This document shows, one piece after another, positions 20,864 through 33,145 of a stretch of DNA of 64,000 nucleotides (positions are counted from its first letter, which is position 1; each line of letters opens with the position of its first letter). The notes beneath the pieces were generated by a model. It was not told the DNA's origin. It worked only from the letters and a program-made list of their open reading frames with translations, and made no database searches. Location: NCBI GenBank assembly GCA_951799425.1, contig OX637393.1:40178378-40242377 (forward strand). The letters are read 5' to 3'. Source of the stretch: Ilex aquifolium. Its lineage: Eukaryota; Streptophyta; Magnoliopsida; Aquifoliales; Aquifoliaceae. The translations under genes and the position numbers were made by a program.

Positions 20864-22950
20864 CAGTCACAGGGTGCTGCACCAACGCCTACTTCTTTCC
20901 GAGCGGGAACTCCGCAAGCAGGCCAGATGGGCCAAGGCATGGGTCGGGGGCGAGGCCAGGGCTCACAGGCCGGGACTTCAGGAACCCAAGGGCGTGTCTA
21001 CGCCATTATACCACAGACCGAGCCGGCAGATCAGTCGGTGATACAGGGTACATTTCTACTTTCCCGCTTATGGGCTAGAGTATTGTTTGATTCTGGTGCA
21101 TCGCATTCATTTATTGCTGAATCTTGTGTGAAGGACTTGGGTTTAGAGATTGAGACTTTAGAAGAACCATTACATGTGAATTCTCCCTTGGGAGCTAGAG
21201 TGAGAGTTGATCAGATATGTCGGGGTTGTGAGTTAGAGATCTCAGGGATTCTACTCACTGTGGACCTTCGGGTCATGGACATGTCGGAGTTCGATGTAAT
21301 CCTGGGAATGGATTGGTTGGCGGCACACCGAGTCGTTATTGATTGTGACCGGAAGCGCGTCACTGCTTACACGCCGGATGGGGTTTGTTTCATGTTTCAG
21401 GGGGATAAGCACGATGCTTTTCCTCAAGCCATGTACGATTCTAGATGGCACGGACAGTTGATGGGTTGGCTAGCAAGCCTTACCCTGGAGGACGAGGCGA
21501 GACAGGAGTTTGGTCTACCTCGGGTTGTGTGTGATTATGAGGATGTTTTTTTCGGATGAACTACCGGGATTACCTCCACATAGGGATGTAGATTTCACTA
21601 TAGAGTTGCATCCTGGTACATCGCCCATTTCTATGACTCCACATAGGATGGCACCTGCTGAATTGCAAGAACTCAAGGTCCAATTGCAGGAATTGTTGGA
21701 CCGGGGTTTCATTAGACCGAGTACCTCACCTTGGGGCGCTCCGGTGTTATTTGCAAAGAAGAAGGACAAAACCCTTCGACTATGCATAAACTACCGGCAG
21801 TTGAATAGGGTTACTATCAAGAATAGATACCCTTTACCGAGAATTGATGACTTGTTTGATCAGCTGAGAGGGGCGCGGGTCTACTCCAAGATAGATCTCC
21901 ACACCGGTTATCATCAGTTGAGGGTTAGGGAGACAGATATCCCTAAGACGGTGTTTCGGACGCGTTATGGGCATTTCGAGTTCACAGTGATGCCATTCGG
22001 ATTGACGAACGCCCCAGCGGCATTTATGGATCTCATGCATAGGGTGTTCCAACCCTACCTTGATCAGTTCGTCGTGATTTTTATTGACGACATCTTGATC
22101 TATTCCAAGTCTAAGGAGGAGTATGAGGGTCACTTGAGGGTCGTTCTTCAGATCTTGAGAGACCATCAGTTGTATGCCAAGTTCAGCAAGTGTGAATTTT
22201 GGCTTACTGAGGTGAAATTTTTGGGACATGTGGTGTCGGCTTCGGGTGTATCCGTAGACCCGGAGAAGGTTGAGTCAGTCATGAATTGGGAGAGGCCGAA
22301 GTCAGTCTTCGAGATACGTAGTTTCTTGGGATTGGCAGGGTATTACAGGAGGTTCATTGAGGACTTTTCCCGACTAGCTTCACCCATGACAAGGTTGACC
22401 CGGAAAGAGGTTAAGTTTGAGTGGAATGATTCATGTGAGAAGGCATTCCAGGAGTTGAAGAGGAGGCTTACTTCCGCTCCTATTCTGATAGTCCCAGAAA
22501 GGGGACAGAGGTATACAGTGTATTGTGATGCCTCTAAAGACGGACTTGGATGTGTCTTGATGCAGTCCGGGAGAGTGGTGGCTTATGGTTCTCGACAGTT
22601 AAAGAACCACGAGCAAAATTACCCCACGCATGATATGGAGTTGGCAGCCATTGTCTTTGCCCTGAAGGCTTGGCGCCACTATTTATACGGTGAGCAGTTC
22701 GAGGTGTTTTCAGACCATAAAAGTCTGAAGTACATCTTTACACAGCGGGACCTCAATATGAGGCAACGCAAGTGGATGGAGTTTCTAGAGGACTATGACT
22801 TCACTTTGCATTACCATCCCGGTAAGGCAAATGTGGTAGCTGACGCACTCAGCCGGAAGTCACGGGGAGTCTTGGCTAGTGTGGCTTCCCGAGAATGGAA
22901 GATGCTCGAGACTGTGGGCCAGTTCTGGCTAATGTTATATGAGACAAACT
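20864..22950 (+). pseudogene. element 3 protease, reverse transcriptase and RNase H
   Basis: Protease has the active-site block FDSGASHSFIA near 21088 and a VILGMDWLAAH block. Reverse transcriptase has [56 protein letters not shown] and the FIDD catalytic pair near 22080. RNase H has [34 protein letters not shown] and [12 protein letters not shown]. An extra T in the run near 21545-21551 shifts the frame between protease and RT. Another frame change near 22930-22945 separates RNase H from integrase. Between them the RT-RNase H frame is fully open and all catalytic motifs are present. The cDNA-synthesis domain is thus better kept than gag. Confidence 0.92.
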
Positions 22951-24435
22951 CAGGGTACTTTGGGGAGTTTGGTGGCTACGCCTTCCCTACTGAGCAGGGT
23001 TGTTGAGTTCCAGAGTCAGGACACGGAGCTATTGTCCATTCGGGACCGTGTACAGGCAGGTACATGTGACGAGGGCTGGGCCATCCACTCGGATGGTAGT
23101 CTTCGGTATCGAGGAAGGGTTGTGGTCCCTCAGTTGGCGGATCTGAGAGAGGAGATCCTTAGAGAGTTTCATTGCTCTCGTTTTGCGGTTCATCTAGGGA
23201 GCACGAAGATGTATCATGATCTTCGTCGCCAGTATTATTGGAATGGGATGAAGCGACAAGTTGGTGATTTTGTTAGTAGATGTCTCACGTGTCAGCAAGT
23301 GAAGGCTGAACACCAGAGACCAGCAGGGTTACTCCAGCCATTGGAGGTAGCTGAGTGGAAGTGGGAACATATCACGATGGATTTTGCGACTCACTTGCCA
23401 CGGACATCGCGGGGACATGACGCAGTATGGGTGGTAGTGGACCGACTTATGAAGTCGGCACACTTTTTGGCTGTGCGGATGACCTTCACACTGGAGGAAT
23501 TCTGCAAGTTAAATATACGGGAGATTGTCCGGTTGCATGGGGTACCCGTGTCTATAGTATCGGATCGAGATCTCAGATTTACGGCTCATTTTTGGGAGAG
23601 TTTCCAACGAGCCATGGGGACACAGCTGACGATGAGCACTGCTTTTCATCCCCAGACGGATGGTCAGTCTGAGAGAACTATTCAGACATTAGAGGACATG
23701 CTACGGGCGTGTGTCCTAGATCTCAAGGGTAGCTGGGAAGATCATTTACCCTTGGTAGAGTTCGCCTATAACAATAGTTATCAGGCGAGCATACAGATGG
23801 CACCCTACGAGGCACTATATGGGAGGCCATGTCGATCTCCGGTTTGTTGGACGGAAGTAGGAGAGAGGTCTTCTACGGGTCCAGATTTGATAAAAGACAC
23901 ATCGGAGAGGGTGGACTTGATACAGAAGCGTCTTCTCCCGGCTCAGAGTCGGCAGAAGAGCTACGCCGATAGACGACGACGACCTCTAGAGTTTGAGATG
24001 GGAGATCATGTCTTCTTGAAGGTTATGCCTAAAAGAGGAGTGGTCCGATTTGGTAAGCGGGGGAAACTGTCGCCGAGATACATCGGGCCCTTCGAGGTAA
24101 TCGAGAGGGTGGGTACAGTTGCTTATCGGTTGGCGTTATCGCCAAATTTATCGGGTGTTCACGCGGTGTTTCATGTCTCTATACTCCGGAAGTATACTCC
24201 AGATCCGACACATGTGGTGCATTAGGGTGAGTTGACTGTTGATGCGGATGGCACCTTCGAGGAAGGACCGGTTCGTATCATGGATAGTCGAGATCAGGTT
24301 TTGCGAGGCAAGACCGTGAGGCTAGTGAAGGTGCTGTGGCAGCACCGGGGAGTGGAAGAGGCAACATGGGAGCACGAGGACACCGTATGTGCCAATTATC
24401 CTTTCTTGTTTGAGGATAGAGGTACGTTTTTATAG
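22951..24435 (+). pseudogene. element 3 integrase with C-terminal chromodomain
   Basis: The N-terminal zinc-binding HHCC region shows HLGSTKMYHDLRRQYYW and CLTCQQVKAEHQ. The catalytic D,D,E residues lie in ITMDFATHLP, IVSDRDLRFTAHFW and QTDGQSERTIQTLEDM. A GPFEVIERVGTVAYRL block follows, as in chromovirus integrases. A TAG at 24223-24225, probably from TGG, cuts the frame just before the chromodomain (24232-24435: GPVRIMDSRDQVLRGK, RLVKVLWQHRGVEEATWE). The chromodomain is thought to steer integration to marked chromatin; if this stop predates an insertion, the enzyme would lack that part. Up to the stop the integrase frame is intact. Confidence 0.92.
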
Positions 24436-24490
24436 TCATTTACTATTACATGACTGTAACATATGCATGGGATTGCATGTATGTGTGTGT

Positions 24491-24528
24491 GAATTTCGGG
24501 GACGAAATTCCTTTTAAGGGGGGAAGAA
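24491..24528 (+). promoter_or_regulatory. element 3 pre-LTR stem-loop and polypurine tract
   Basis: GAATTTCG (24491-24498), loop GGGA, CGAAATTC (24503-24510): a perfect 8-bp stem. The polypurine tract AAGGGGGGAAGAA (24516-24528) primes plus-strand DNA. The stem ends exactly 18 nt before the 3' LTR, as in elements 1, 2 and 4. Confidence 0.8.
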
Positions 24529-27013
24529 TGTAAAACCCGGGAAATTTGAACTTTTTCTAAAAAGGGCAAAATAGTAATTTGCCACTATAATGCGTATTTA
24601 AAATACTCATGTTCTAGACCTCGGAGGAGGAAACGGAGTTCGCTGTTGGATTCGTATCGCGAAAACGAGTCACCTTGTCAAATTTCATCGAATTCCGAGG
24701 TAATCGAATTTTGCACGTCGTTCGAGGCGACTGCGTGGCGAATTACCTCACGAACGTCCCCATAAAAAAATTTTATAAAATTTCCTTAAAATTAAGTTAA
24801 AGTTCAAATAAAATTAATTTGAACTTAAACCGGAATCAAATAAATCGTTTCGGGACGGAATCGGACCCGATTAAGCGGGGGACACGTGGCGCAACGTTGG
24901 CCAAGTATTTAAAACTATATAAAGGGACAAATATCTGCATTTTAGGCAGAAAATTTCTGCCATTGTGCTGGGTTCAACGTGTGGGAGAAAGAGAGAGAAA
25001 ATAGAGAACTTCAAGCTTCCTTCGGCGATTCCCGGACTTCCGTCGCTCGGATTCGGTCGAGCCAAGAGTTAAAGTCGACCCTCTCGACGAGGGCTACGCA
25101 ACCACACCAAGAACAAGGGATTTCACCGAAGATCCAAAGGAGGAGATTTGGGGGAAATCAAGTCTTAGGATCGAAAAGTGTTCTTGAAGCTTCATTCGGG
25201 TGAATTTACGCTTCAAGAGGTAGGGTTCTCCCTAGTTTGGTGTAATCTTTCCTTAGTTGTTGGTAGTCTAAAGGTTTAATATGTTATGTCTATGATAGAC
25301 CTTAATATATAGGGTTATGGTTATAGAAATGGAAAAGTGAGCTTAGGAATGACTTAATCTAATTTCTAGCTTAACTTTGGTATATGAAGTTACGTGCGAA
25401 TTATTATGTAACTTGGGGAAATTTGAGGCATGTTATGTGATTTATAAATTGTGCCTAGAAGGTGTTTGATTAAATGCCTTGCTTGAATGGAATGGTTGTT
25501 TTGATCCAATTGAAATAACATGTTTAAGTTCAACTTGTGGAATCATATGCTTATGATATGATTTGTGATTAAATGTGCTTGTTGATATATGCATGTGTTG
25601 ATATATTAACATTGAGGTAAATATAGTATTTATATGCTTAGGATATAAATTCACCATGGATGTGATGAAATTGTTCATGTGTTGTTCTTGGCATATTGAA
25701 CATTATGTTGTATGCAATGGGACATGACATTGCATATGCACGGAAGCATCTCATTACATGGGTGTGTGTGCATGGTTGATGTCAACGCCACACTTGGTGA
25801 TTGACGGTATGGCTTGGGGAAGTTGGGTCGAAGACCCAGTTAAGCCGCTTGATTGCATGATAAATTGGGTCGGGATGAGCAAGAAGAGGCATGACGACCT
25901 CTCGGGTGCAAGGCCCGGTGATTTGGGGGGTGCACTCCATTGGTATAAGAGCCCATAAAGTGTACGGGTGTGGAAGACCATTGGTATGAGTCCATGAAAA
26001 AGTCCGATCCCCAGGAAGACCCTAGCTTTGAAAATGTCATTTGATGAAACATAAATGATGAAATGAAACACTTTGGCATTGTATCGTGTTGTAGGAGTCG
26101 GTGAGGACTCGGGTTGAAATGCATGAGGGAGTGACATCTCATTTCATGGCATGGTAGTATTGCATTCCAACTTAGGATGCATGTCCTTGTGAGAAATGGT
26201 TGTTTGCAAATGAATGTTGCATGAGCATGAGCATCTAGGGGGAGAGTAGCCCTTGTAGGAATTACTCTACTGGGCGTTGGCTCACCCTATACGGGAAACA
26301 TTTCAGGTGTTGGGTTTGCATCGGCGGAGGGCTCACTTGGAGAGAATCAAGCATGAAGGGGGCCGGCTTGTGGCCTTAGTATGAGTTTTTGTAAAACTTT
26401 TGTATAAATTCCATTTTGATTGTAAAGATATGGAATTGATTGTAATGAAACTTGTACAAACAACGTTTTATGTTAATAACTTCATTAGGTATGTTTGGGA
26501 TGAGTTTGGAATGGTTTGAAAATGGTTGAAAATGAAAAACTGTTGAAGTGGGCAAAAACTGCCTTTGACTACCGGTAGTCAACAGGTAGTCGTGTACCAG
26601 TAGGGTACAACTACCGGTAGTCAACAGGTAGTCGTGTACCAATAGGGTACAACTACCGGTAGTCAACAGGTAGTCGTTGGTCCAGAAGGTTCCAGCTACT
26701 GGTAGTCAATAAACAGCTACTGGTAGTTAGTCCAAAAAAATCTGAAAATTTGAAATTATTTCACCAAGCTTTTGGACCTTGTTTTCTTTAGTTCCAATGA
26801 CACAAATGGACGAAAATTGAGGTAGATTGGGGTACATTGGACCTTGATTGAATTAAATGATTAAAGAAACATAGATCACAACTATGGACAATGATTCCGA
26901 CTTTGGGGAATGTTAACGACGTGGTGTCGGGTTAAGCGACATCCACGGGTATTTCCGCGGGTTGACGGGTTGTCAACGGTTAATAAGGGACCCCCGGATT
27001 TTGGGGCGTCACA
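24529..27013 (+). repeat. element 3 3' LTR, 2,485 bp
   Basis: Near-identical to 15327-17813. Differences include a 2-bp change in a GA-repeat near 24985 and C-to-T changes in the last two palindromes near 26700. Confidence 0.93.
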
Positions 27014-28920
27014 GATACGATGTTTACACCGATGCTTCGCTACGAGGTTTGGGATGTGTGTTGATGCAAGGAGGCAAGGTAGTTGCCTATGGCTCGAGGC
27101 AACTCAAGACTCATGAGCAGAACTATCCCACTCACGACTTGGAGTTAGCCGCTGTGGTTTTTGCTCTTAAGTGTTGGAGGTGCTACTTGTATGGAGAGAA
27201 ATTTCAAGTGTTCTCGGATCATAAAACCCTCAAGTATGTGTTCACACAGAAAGACTTGAATCTTCGGCAGAGAAGGTGGGTTGAATATCTAGAAGATTAT
27301 GATTTCACACTCACCTACCATCCGGGGAAGGCTAATGTAGTCGCGGATGCACTTAGCAGGAAGTCTCGGGGTGAACTCAATGCTCTTGCAAGTAAATGGA
27401 AGATGAGGGATGCCCTTGGAGACTATGATTTATGGGTTGGAGAAGATAGATCTCGGCCATGCCTATTCAACCTTGTAGCCCAGCCTACTCTCCAACGTAG
27501 GGTTGTGGAGTTGCAATGCTTGGATCCCGACTTAGAGTCAATTCGAGCTAAATTGAAAAATGGGGAAACGATGGAAGGTTGGTCTTTGAGGAATGGAGAA
27601 TTGAGATACAGGGAGAAGCTATGTGTCCCAGGTGATTCGTCTCTAAAGGTGGAGATACTTGGAGAGTGTCATCGCTCTAAGTTTGCTATCCACCCTGGTA
27701 GCACAAAAATGTATGGGGACATGAAGCGTCAATTTTGGTGGAAAGGGAATGAAGAATGATGTGGCAAGGTTCATAGCACGATGTGCGGTGTGCCAGCAGG
27801 TGAAGATCGAACATCAAAAGTCAGGAGGATTACTACAGTCTTTGCCTATCCTAGAGTGGAAGTGGGATCACATTACTATGGATTTCGTGTCGGGTTTACT
27901 ACGGACGTCGCACGGGCATAATGCAGTATGGGTTATTGTGGACAGACTCACCAAGTCTGCGCATTTCTTGGGTATGAAGACCACGGACACATTCGAGACT
28001 TTGAGCAAGCTCTATATCCGTGAGATTGTTAGGTTGCACGGAGTTCCGCTCTCTATTGTGTCGGATCGTGATTCTCGGTTTGTGGCGCAGTTCTGGCAAA
28101 GTCTACAACAAGCTATGGGGACAGAGTTACATTTCAACACAACTTTTCATCCCCAAACGGATGGCCAATCCGAGAGGGTGATACAGATTGTGGAAAACAT
28201 GTTACGTGCTTGCGTGTTGGATTTCAAGGGAAGCTGGAGTGAGCATTTGTCGTTGGTGAAATTTGCATATAACAACAGCTATCAGGCAAGTATTGGAATG
28301 GCTCCGTATGAGGCACTGTATGGAAGGCCATGTAGGTCCCCGACCTGTTGGCTTGAAGCGGGGGAGAGTAGCTTATTTGGGCCGGAGATCGTGCGAGAGA
28401 CTACGGAGAAGATTCAGCTTATCCGGGAGAGGCTACGCATGGCACAAAGTAGACAGAAAAGCTATGCAGATCGAAGAAGGAGACCATTGAAATTCCAAGA
28501 TGGAGACTATGTGTTCCTGAAGGTGTCACCCAAAAAGGGAGTGTTTAGATTCGGCAAGAAGGGAAAGTTAGTGCCAAGGTATACCGGGCCATTTGAAGTG
28601 ATCAAAGTTGTTGGCAAAGCGGCGTATCAGTTACGGTTACCAGCTCAGTTGTCCAGGGTACATGACGTGTTCCATTTGTCGATGCTGAGGAAGTGTCAAT
28701 CGGATACAACGCGGGTCGTGGACTTGGAAGATATAGAAGTTCAAGATTGAGCAACATATGAAGAACAACCGGTGAAGATTCTTGAAGCCAAGGAGAAGGT
28801 GCTTCGCAACAAAGTCATCAAATTAGTGAAAGTCTTGTGGCAACATCATGGGGTGGAGGAAGCTACTTGGGAACCCGAGCTGGAGATGCGAGAGAAGTAC
28901 CTTCATTTGTTCGCTACTTA
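27014..28920 (+). pseudogene. element 2 RNase H, integrase and chromodomain, 3' part of pol
   Basis: This continues the pol gene cut at 15326. RNase H shows [29 protein letters not shown] and [14 protein letters not shown]. Integrase shows [29 protein letters not shown], and D,D,E in ITMDFVSGLL, IVSDRDSRFVAQFW and QTDGQSERVIQIVENM. An extra A near 27745 shifts the frame inside the zinc-binding region. TGA at 28748-28750 falls between integrase and a chromodomain (VKILEAKEKVLRNK, VKVLWQHHGVEEATWE) that runs to TAA 28918-28920. The chromodomain places the element among the chromoviruses, and the sequence looks Tekay/Del-like. Confidence 0.92.
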
Positions 28921-28924
28921 AGGT

Positions 28925-28962
28925 AAGTTTCGAGGACGAAACTTTCTTTAAGGGGGGTGGAT
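28925..28962 (+). promoter_or_regulatory. element 2 pre-LTR stem-loop and polypurine tract
   Basis: AAGTTTCG (28925-28932), loop AGGA, CGAAACTT (28937-28944), then the tract AAGGGGGGTGGAT ending at 28962. The stem ends 18 nt before the LTR. Confidence 0.8.
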
Positions 28963-30758
28963 TGTAAACCCCCACACTCTTATCTTTATATAGCAAGTAA
29001 TTATTTTTGAAAATACTAACATAGGTGATGAGGTATGCATGAACCCTATAAATTCTAATAGTATGAATAAATACTAGGGAGGCAAATGGGTTGTGAAATA
29101 TAATTTTTGAAGGTGTTTAAGATTGATAAGGGTAACTAAGCAAAAATATTAATTTTTTTTTTAGGTCAAAATAATATTATCATTGAACATGGGAGATCCG
29201 AAAAAAAAATATATATATATATATATATATTTGAATAGCCGTTTAACACATCTAGCGGTTCAGAGGAATAAAATAGTAATTTTAGTGTTTCGAGTGTAAA
29301 TTTATTTTAGTTTTGAGATAAATCATAAAAATAAATATTTTTAGGTTAAAATAGCATTAAAAATGAATCCAGAAAGTCGAAAAACCTTAGAATAGTCATA
29401 TGGATCAAATTGGAGATTCTTAGTGGCAAACCGTAATTTTGGAGAATACCCAAACAGCCTGTAAACAGTAAAATCGGGATTTGGCTGACCTTATAACACC
29501 ATTTCATCCCATTTTCCCTCATTTCTTTCACTCCACTCTCACCCCACACCTCTTGGCACCTTAGAGGAAGATTAAGGGAGGAAGAAAATGGAAGCAGAAG
29601 GTCACTAGAGTTTGAGTTCTTATTTGAATTTTGATTCAAGGTAGGGGTTTTCTTTCATTCTTGTTCATTGATGTTAGGGTATATATATATATGTTTTGTC
29701 TCTAAATGTTATATATATGATATGAAATCATCATCTTTTATTCTTTTTTTTGCAAGGATTACATATTTTTGAACAAAGTTAGGGTTGAATACCCATGAAA
29801 TCTCCTTTCTTGCTTGAAAACCCTAGTTTTTGGAGAGTAATAGATTTTCTTCTTAAATTCTTCCTTTATTATTGATTTCGAAACTATAGTGCTTTGTGTT
29901 GAGTAATAAAATGATGTTGTTGTGATCTCTTGTATTTTTCTTAATTGGTTATTAGAATTGTCACATGATAAATTTGGAGATTTTTTAGATATGCTTGTAA
30001 ATTGAGAAATTGAGTTTGATATTGTATCTCTTATGAGTGTGGGATGACCATGGGTGACCTTTGACGAGATATCGTAGAGTGGGTAGACGTGTTGCTTGCT
30101 CCGTGTGGGTTTGCATTTTTCCTATCACTCGTAGTGGGGTTAGTGTTTTGGTAAGACTAAACCACTATTCCCTCACGGGGGCCGTGTCAGAGGGTTAGTA
30201 TACTAATGCCTAAGTTAGATACGTCACTGTCATTGGTATGGCATACACCATTCCTAAAGGATGGATATCTTTGAGAAGATTTGTGTGTGTGTGTGTGGGC
30301 TAGATATTACTCAATGTGTTTATTCATGGGGTTTGTCTCGCATCATGTTTGAGATACATATACATATTGTTGTGGAATATTTGAATTATGGATTACTATT
30401 ATTGTTGTGGAAATGGTTTCTTACAAGGACTTGTGGAAGTATGAGATTCTACAAGGTCTTGTGGGAAAATGGTTTATATTTTGGAAATGGTTATTTATTG
30501 TAGTGGGGTTTTTTTTTTGTTACCGCTCATTTAATTTAATGTTGCTACTTAAACTTGAGATCTGTTTTAAAATGTCCCTGTTTTACTTCAAAAATTAGAT
30601 ATGTTAATTGTAAAATGAGACTGACCATTTCATATGCTTTTATAAACCTTGTTCGGGTTTGGAAGGATTTTCCTAGAGAGTTTCGTGCTCACCTCCTCTA
30701 CCTACCCACATTTCAGATTATACACTTGAGGAGGAGCTGGAAGTCGAGGAGCCAGTAC
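28963..30758 (+). repeat. element 2 3' LTR, lacking its 3' end
   Basis: Starts TGTAAACCCCC and follows the 5' LTR up to GGAGCCAGTAC, then abuts the 5' LTR of element 4 at 30759. The remaining 450 bp or so expected from the 5' LTR is missing from this position. Confidence 0.9.
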
Positions 30759-32964
30759 TGTAAACCCCCACACTCTTATCTTTATATAGCAAGTAATTAT
30801 TTTTGAAATACTAATATAGGTGATGAGGTATGCATGAACCCTATAGATTTCAATTGTATGAATAAATACTAGGGAGGAAAATTGATTGTGAAATTTAATT
30901 TTTTGGAGGTGTTTAAGGTTGAAAAGGGTAACTAAGTAAAAATATTAAAAAAAAAAATTTAGGTCAAAATAATATTATCATTGAACCTGGGAGATAAAAA
31001 AAAAACTTGGAATAGCCGTTTAGCACCTACAGCGGTTCGGAGGAATAAAATAGTAATTTTAGTGTTTGAAGTATAAATTTACTTTAGTTTTGAGATAAAT
31101 CATAAAACTAAATGTTTTTAGGTTAAAATAACATTGAAAATGAATCCGGAACGTCGAAAAACCTTAGGGTAGTCATATGGATCAAATTGGAGATTTTTAG
31201 TGGCAAAACCGTAATTTTGGAGAAAACCCAAATCCAGCCATAAACAGTAACTCGCGGACTGCTGTGTTTAAAACACAGATTCAGCCCATTTTTTTTTTCC
31301 ATTCTTTCATCCCAATCTCACTGCAAACCTTTTAGAACCCTAGGAGAAGATAAAGGGGGAAAGAAAAGGGAGGAAGGAGGTCTTTAGAGCTTGGGTTTTT
31401 AATTTGAACTTTGGATTCAAGGTAGGGGTTTTCTTCCTATTCTCTTACATTGAGGCTAGGGCTTATATATATATATGTATTCTTTTGACTCTAAATCTTA
31501 TATATATGCTATGAAATGCTTGATTCTTGATATTTTTGCAAACCTTACCATGTTTTGAAGGAAGTTATGTTTTGATAGACATAAAAATTCATGTTCTTGA
31601 TGTCAAAACCTAGTTTTTGAGAAATATGAATTTTTCTTATTGATATTCCTTTGTTCTTGATTTCAAAACTCTAGTGCTTGATATTGAACAATAAAATGAT
31701 ATTTATGACGATCTCTTGCATATTTTCTTAAATGGTTCTACTGGAAACATACATGTGAAATTTGGGGATTTTGGAATTTGCTTGGGATTTTGAGAAATTA
31801 GTTGGATATTGTATCTCTTGTGGATGTTTGGATGACCATGGGTGACCGTTGATTGGGTATCGAAGAGTGGGTAGATGTGTGTGGTTCTTACTCCGTGCGG
31901 GTTTGAATTTTTCCTACCACTCGTAGTGGGGTTGGTACCTTGCGAGGACCAAACCACTATTAGCTCACGGGTGCCGTGTCAGAGGATTAGTATACTATGC
32001 CTGGGTCGGATTCGTTATTGCCGGTGCATTGGTATGGGACAATGCATCGGTAGGCGCCCTTCCCGAAGTTTGATATCCTTGCGAAGATTTGTGTGTGTGG
32101 GCCAAGATATTCTCTATGTGTTTATTCATGCGATTATCTTACATCAGACTTGAGATACATTGTGGTTATTGTTTATTGCGTTATCTTTAGAATATGATGA
32201 TCTTGGAAATTGTTGTGGGAATGATTACTCTTTGGAATGGTTATTTATGGTGGGATTGGTTTTACTCTTGTACTTAATTATTGTTAATGTCTAAACTTGA
32301 GATCTTTTAAAAATATCATGTTTTCTTTCAAAATTTACGTATGCTATTTCTGAAATGAGATCGACCGTTTTCTACGTTTTCCAAACCTTGTTAGAGTTTG
32401 GGAGGGTTTTCCTACAGAGCTTAGTGCTCACTCTCTACCAATAATATTTTTTTTTCAGATTTCGTGCTAGAGGAAGATCCCCGAGTTGACGAGCAGGGAA
32501 ATTGGAAGGCTCCATCAGAGGGAAACCTAGATCCCGAGGTAGACGTCTAGAGCTATAGTTTATTTTTGTGCTAGACTAGGGAATTTATTTACGATCATGT
32601 ATAGTCTAGCATTTTGTTGATTCCGCTGCTAAGTTAAAATGTAATTCTTTTGGAATGTAATTGCCATAGCTTGGCCTATTCTTTTGGGAAGATATTGTAG
32701 GTATTACATATGGTGATTGAAATGTTATTATTTGATGGATTTATTTAGTGCTCTCATAATGTGAAGGGTTTTAGATCCAAGGGGAATTTTGGGGTATTAC
32801 AAATCAAACTCATATGGACTGTTTTAATGTTCTCTTATAAATGGACCCGGTGTGGTCAATGTAGTATAATTGCACAGGTTGTGTTTTGGGTAGAGCTCCC
32901 CGTACAAAGGAGACTCTGCCCGAGTTTTGTTAAATTAAGTACCCCCGATTTTTGAGGCGTTACA
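30759..32964 (+). repeat. element 4 5' LTR, 2,206 bp
   Basis: TGTAAACCCCC to GAGGCGTTACA, followed by a primer site. Its first 480 bp or so is close to the element 2 LTR; the following part is much more diverged, which suggests a recombinant LTR. Confidence 0.9.
31262..31278. promoter_or_regulatory. 17-bp palindrome in element 4 LTR
   Basis: CTGTGTTTAAAACACAG is perfectly symmetric about its centre. It lies just upstream of the purine-rich leader, where element 2 instead reads CTGATCTTATAACACC. The corresponding region is deleted from the 3' LTR. Confidence 0.6.
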
Positions 32965-32967
32965 GTT

Positions 32968-32980
32968 TGGTATCAGAGCC
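32968..32980 (+). promoter_or_regulatory. element 4 primer binding site (tRNA-iMet)
   Basis: TGGTATCAGAGCC, three bases after the LTR. Confidence 0.9.
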
Positions 32981-33145
32981 TAGGAATTAGGTCTTACATG
33001 GGAGCTGTAGATTATGGATTACCACTAGAAAAGTAGGACTAGGTTGAAGAAAATTGTTGATATAATTTTATACGAACCTTATGTTTTAGATCAAAGTGAT
33101 AACTAGGATATCTTGTACATCAATGAAACTAAATTGTGAATTGAT

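Larger units (their letters stand above)
15327..27013 (+). mobile_element. element 3: youngest gypsy chromovirus copy, inserted in element 2 pol
   Basis: Ends are TGTAAAACCCGG (15327) and GGGGCGTCACA (27013). The target duplication is GACAC at 15322-15326 and GATAC at 27014-27018; element 4 has the uninterrupted GATAC at 35744-35748. LTRs are 2,487 and 2,485 bp and differ at about 27 positions by eye, near 1.1 percent. Internal order is gag, protease, RT, RNase H, integrase, chromodomain. Four in-frame TAG codons, two frameshifts and the inserted element 5 disable the coding region in spite of the young LTRs. Confidence 0.93.
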
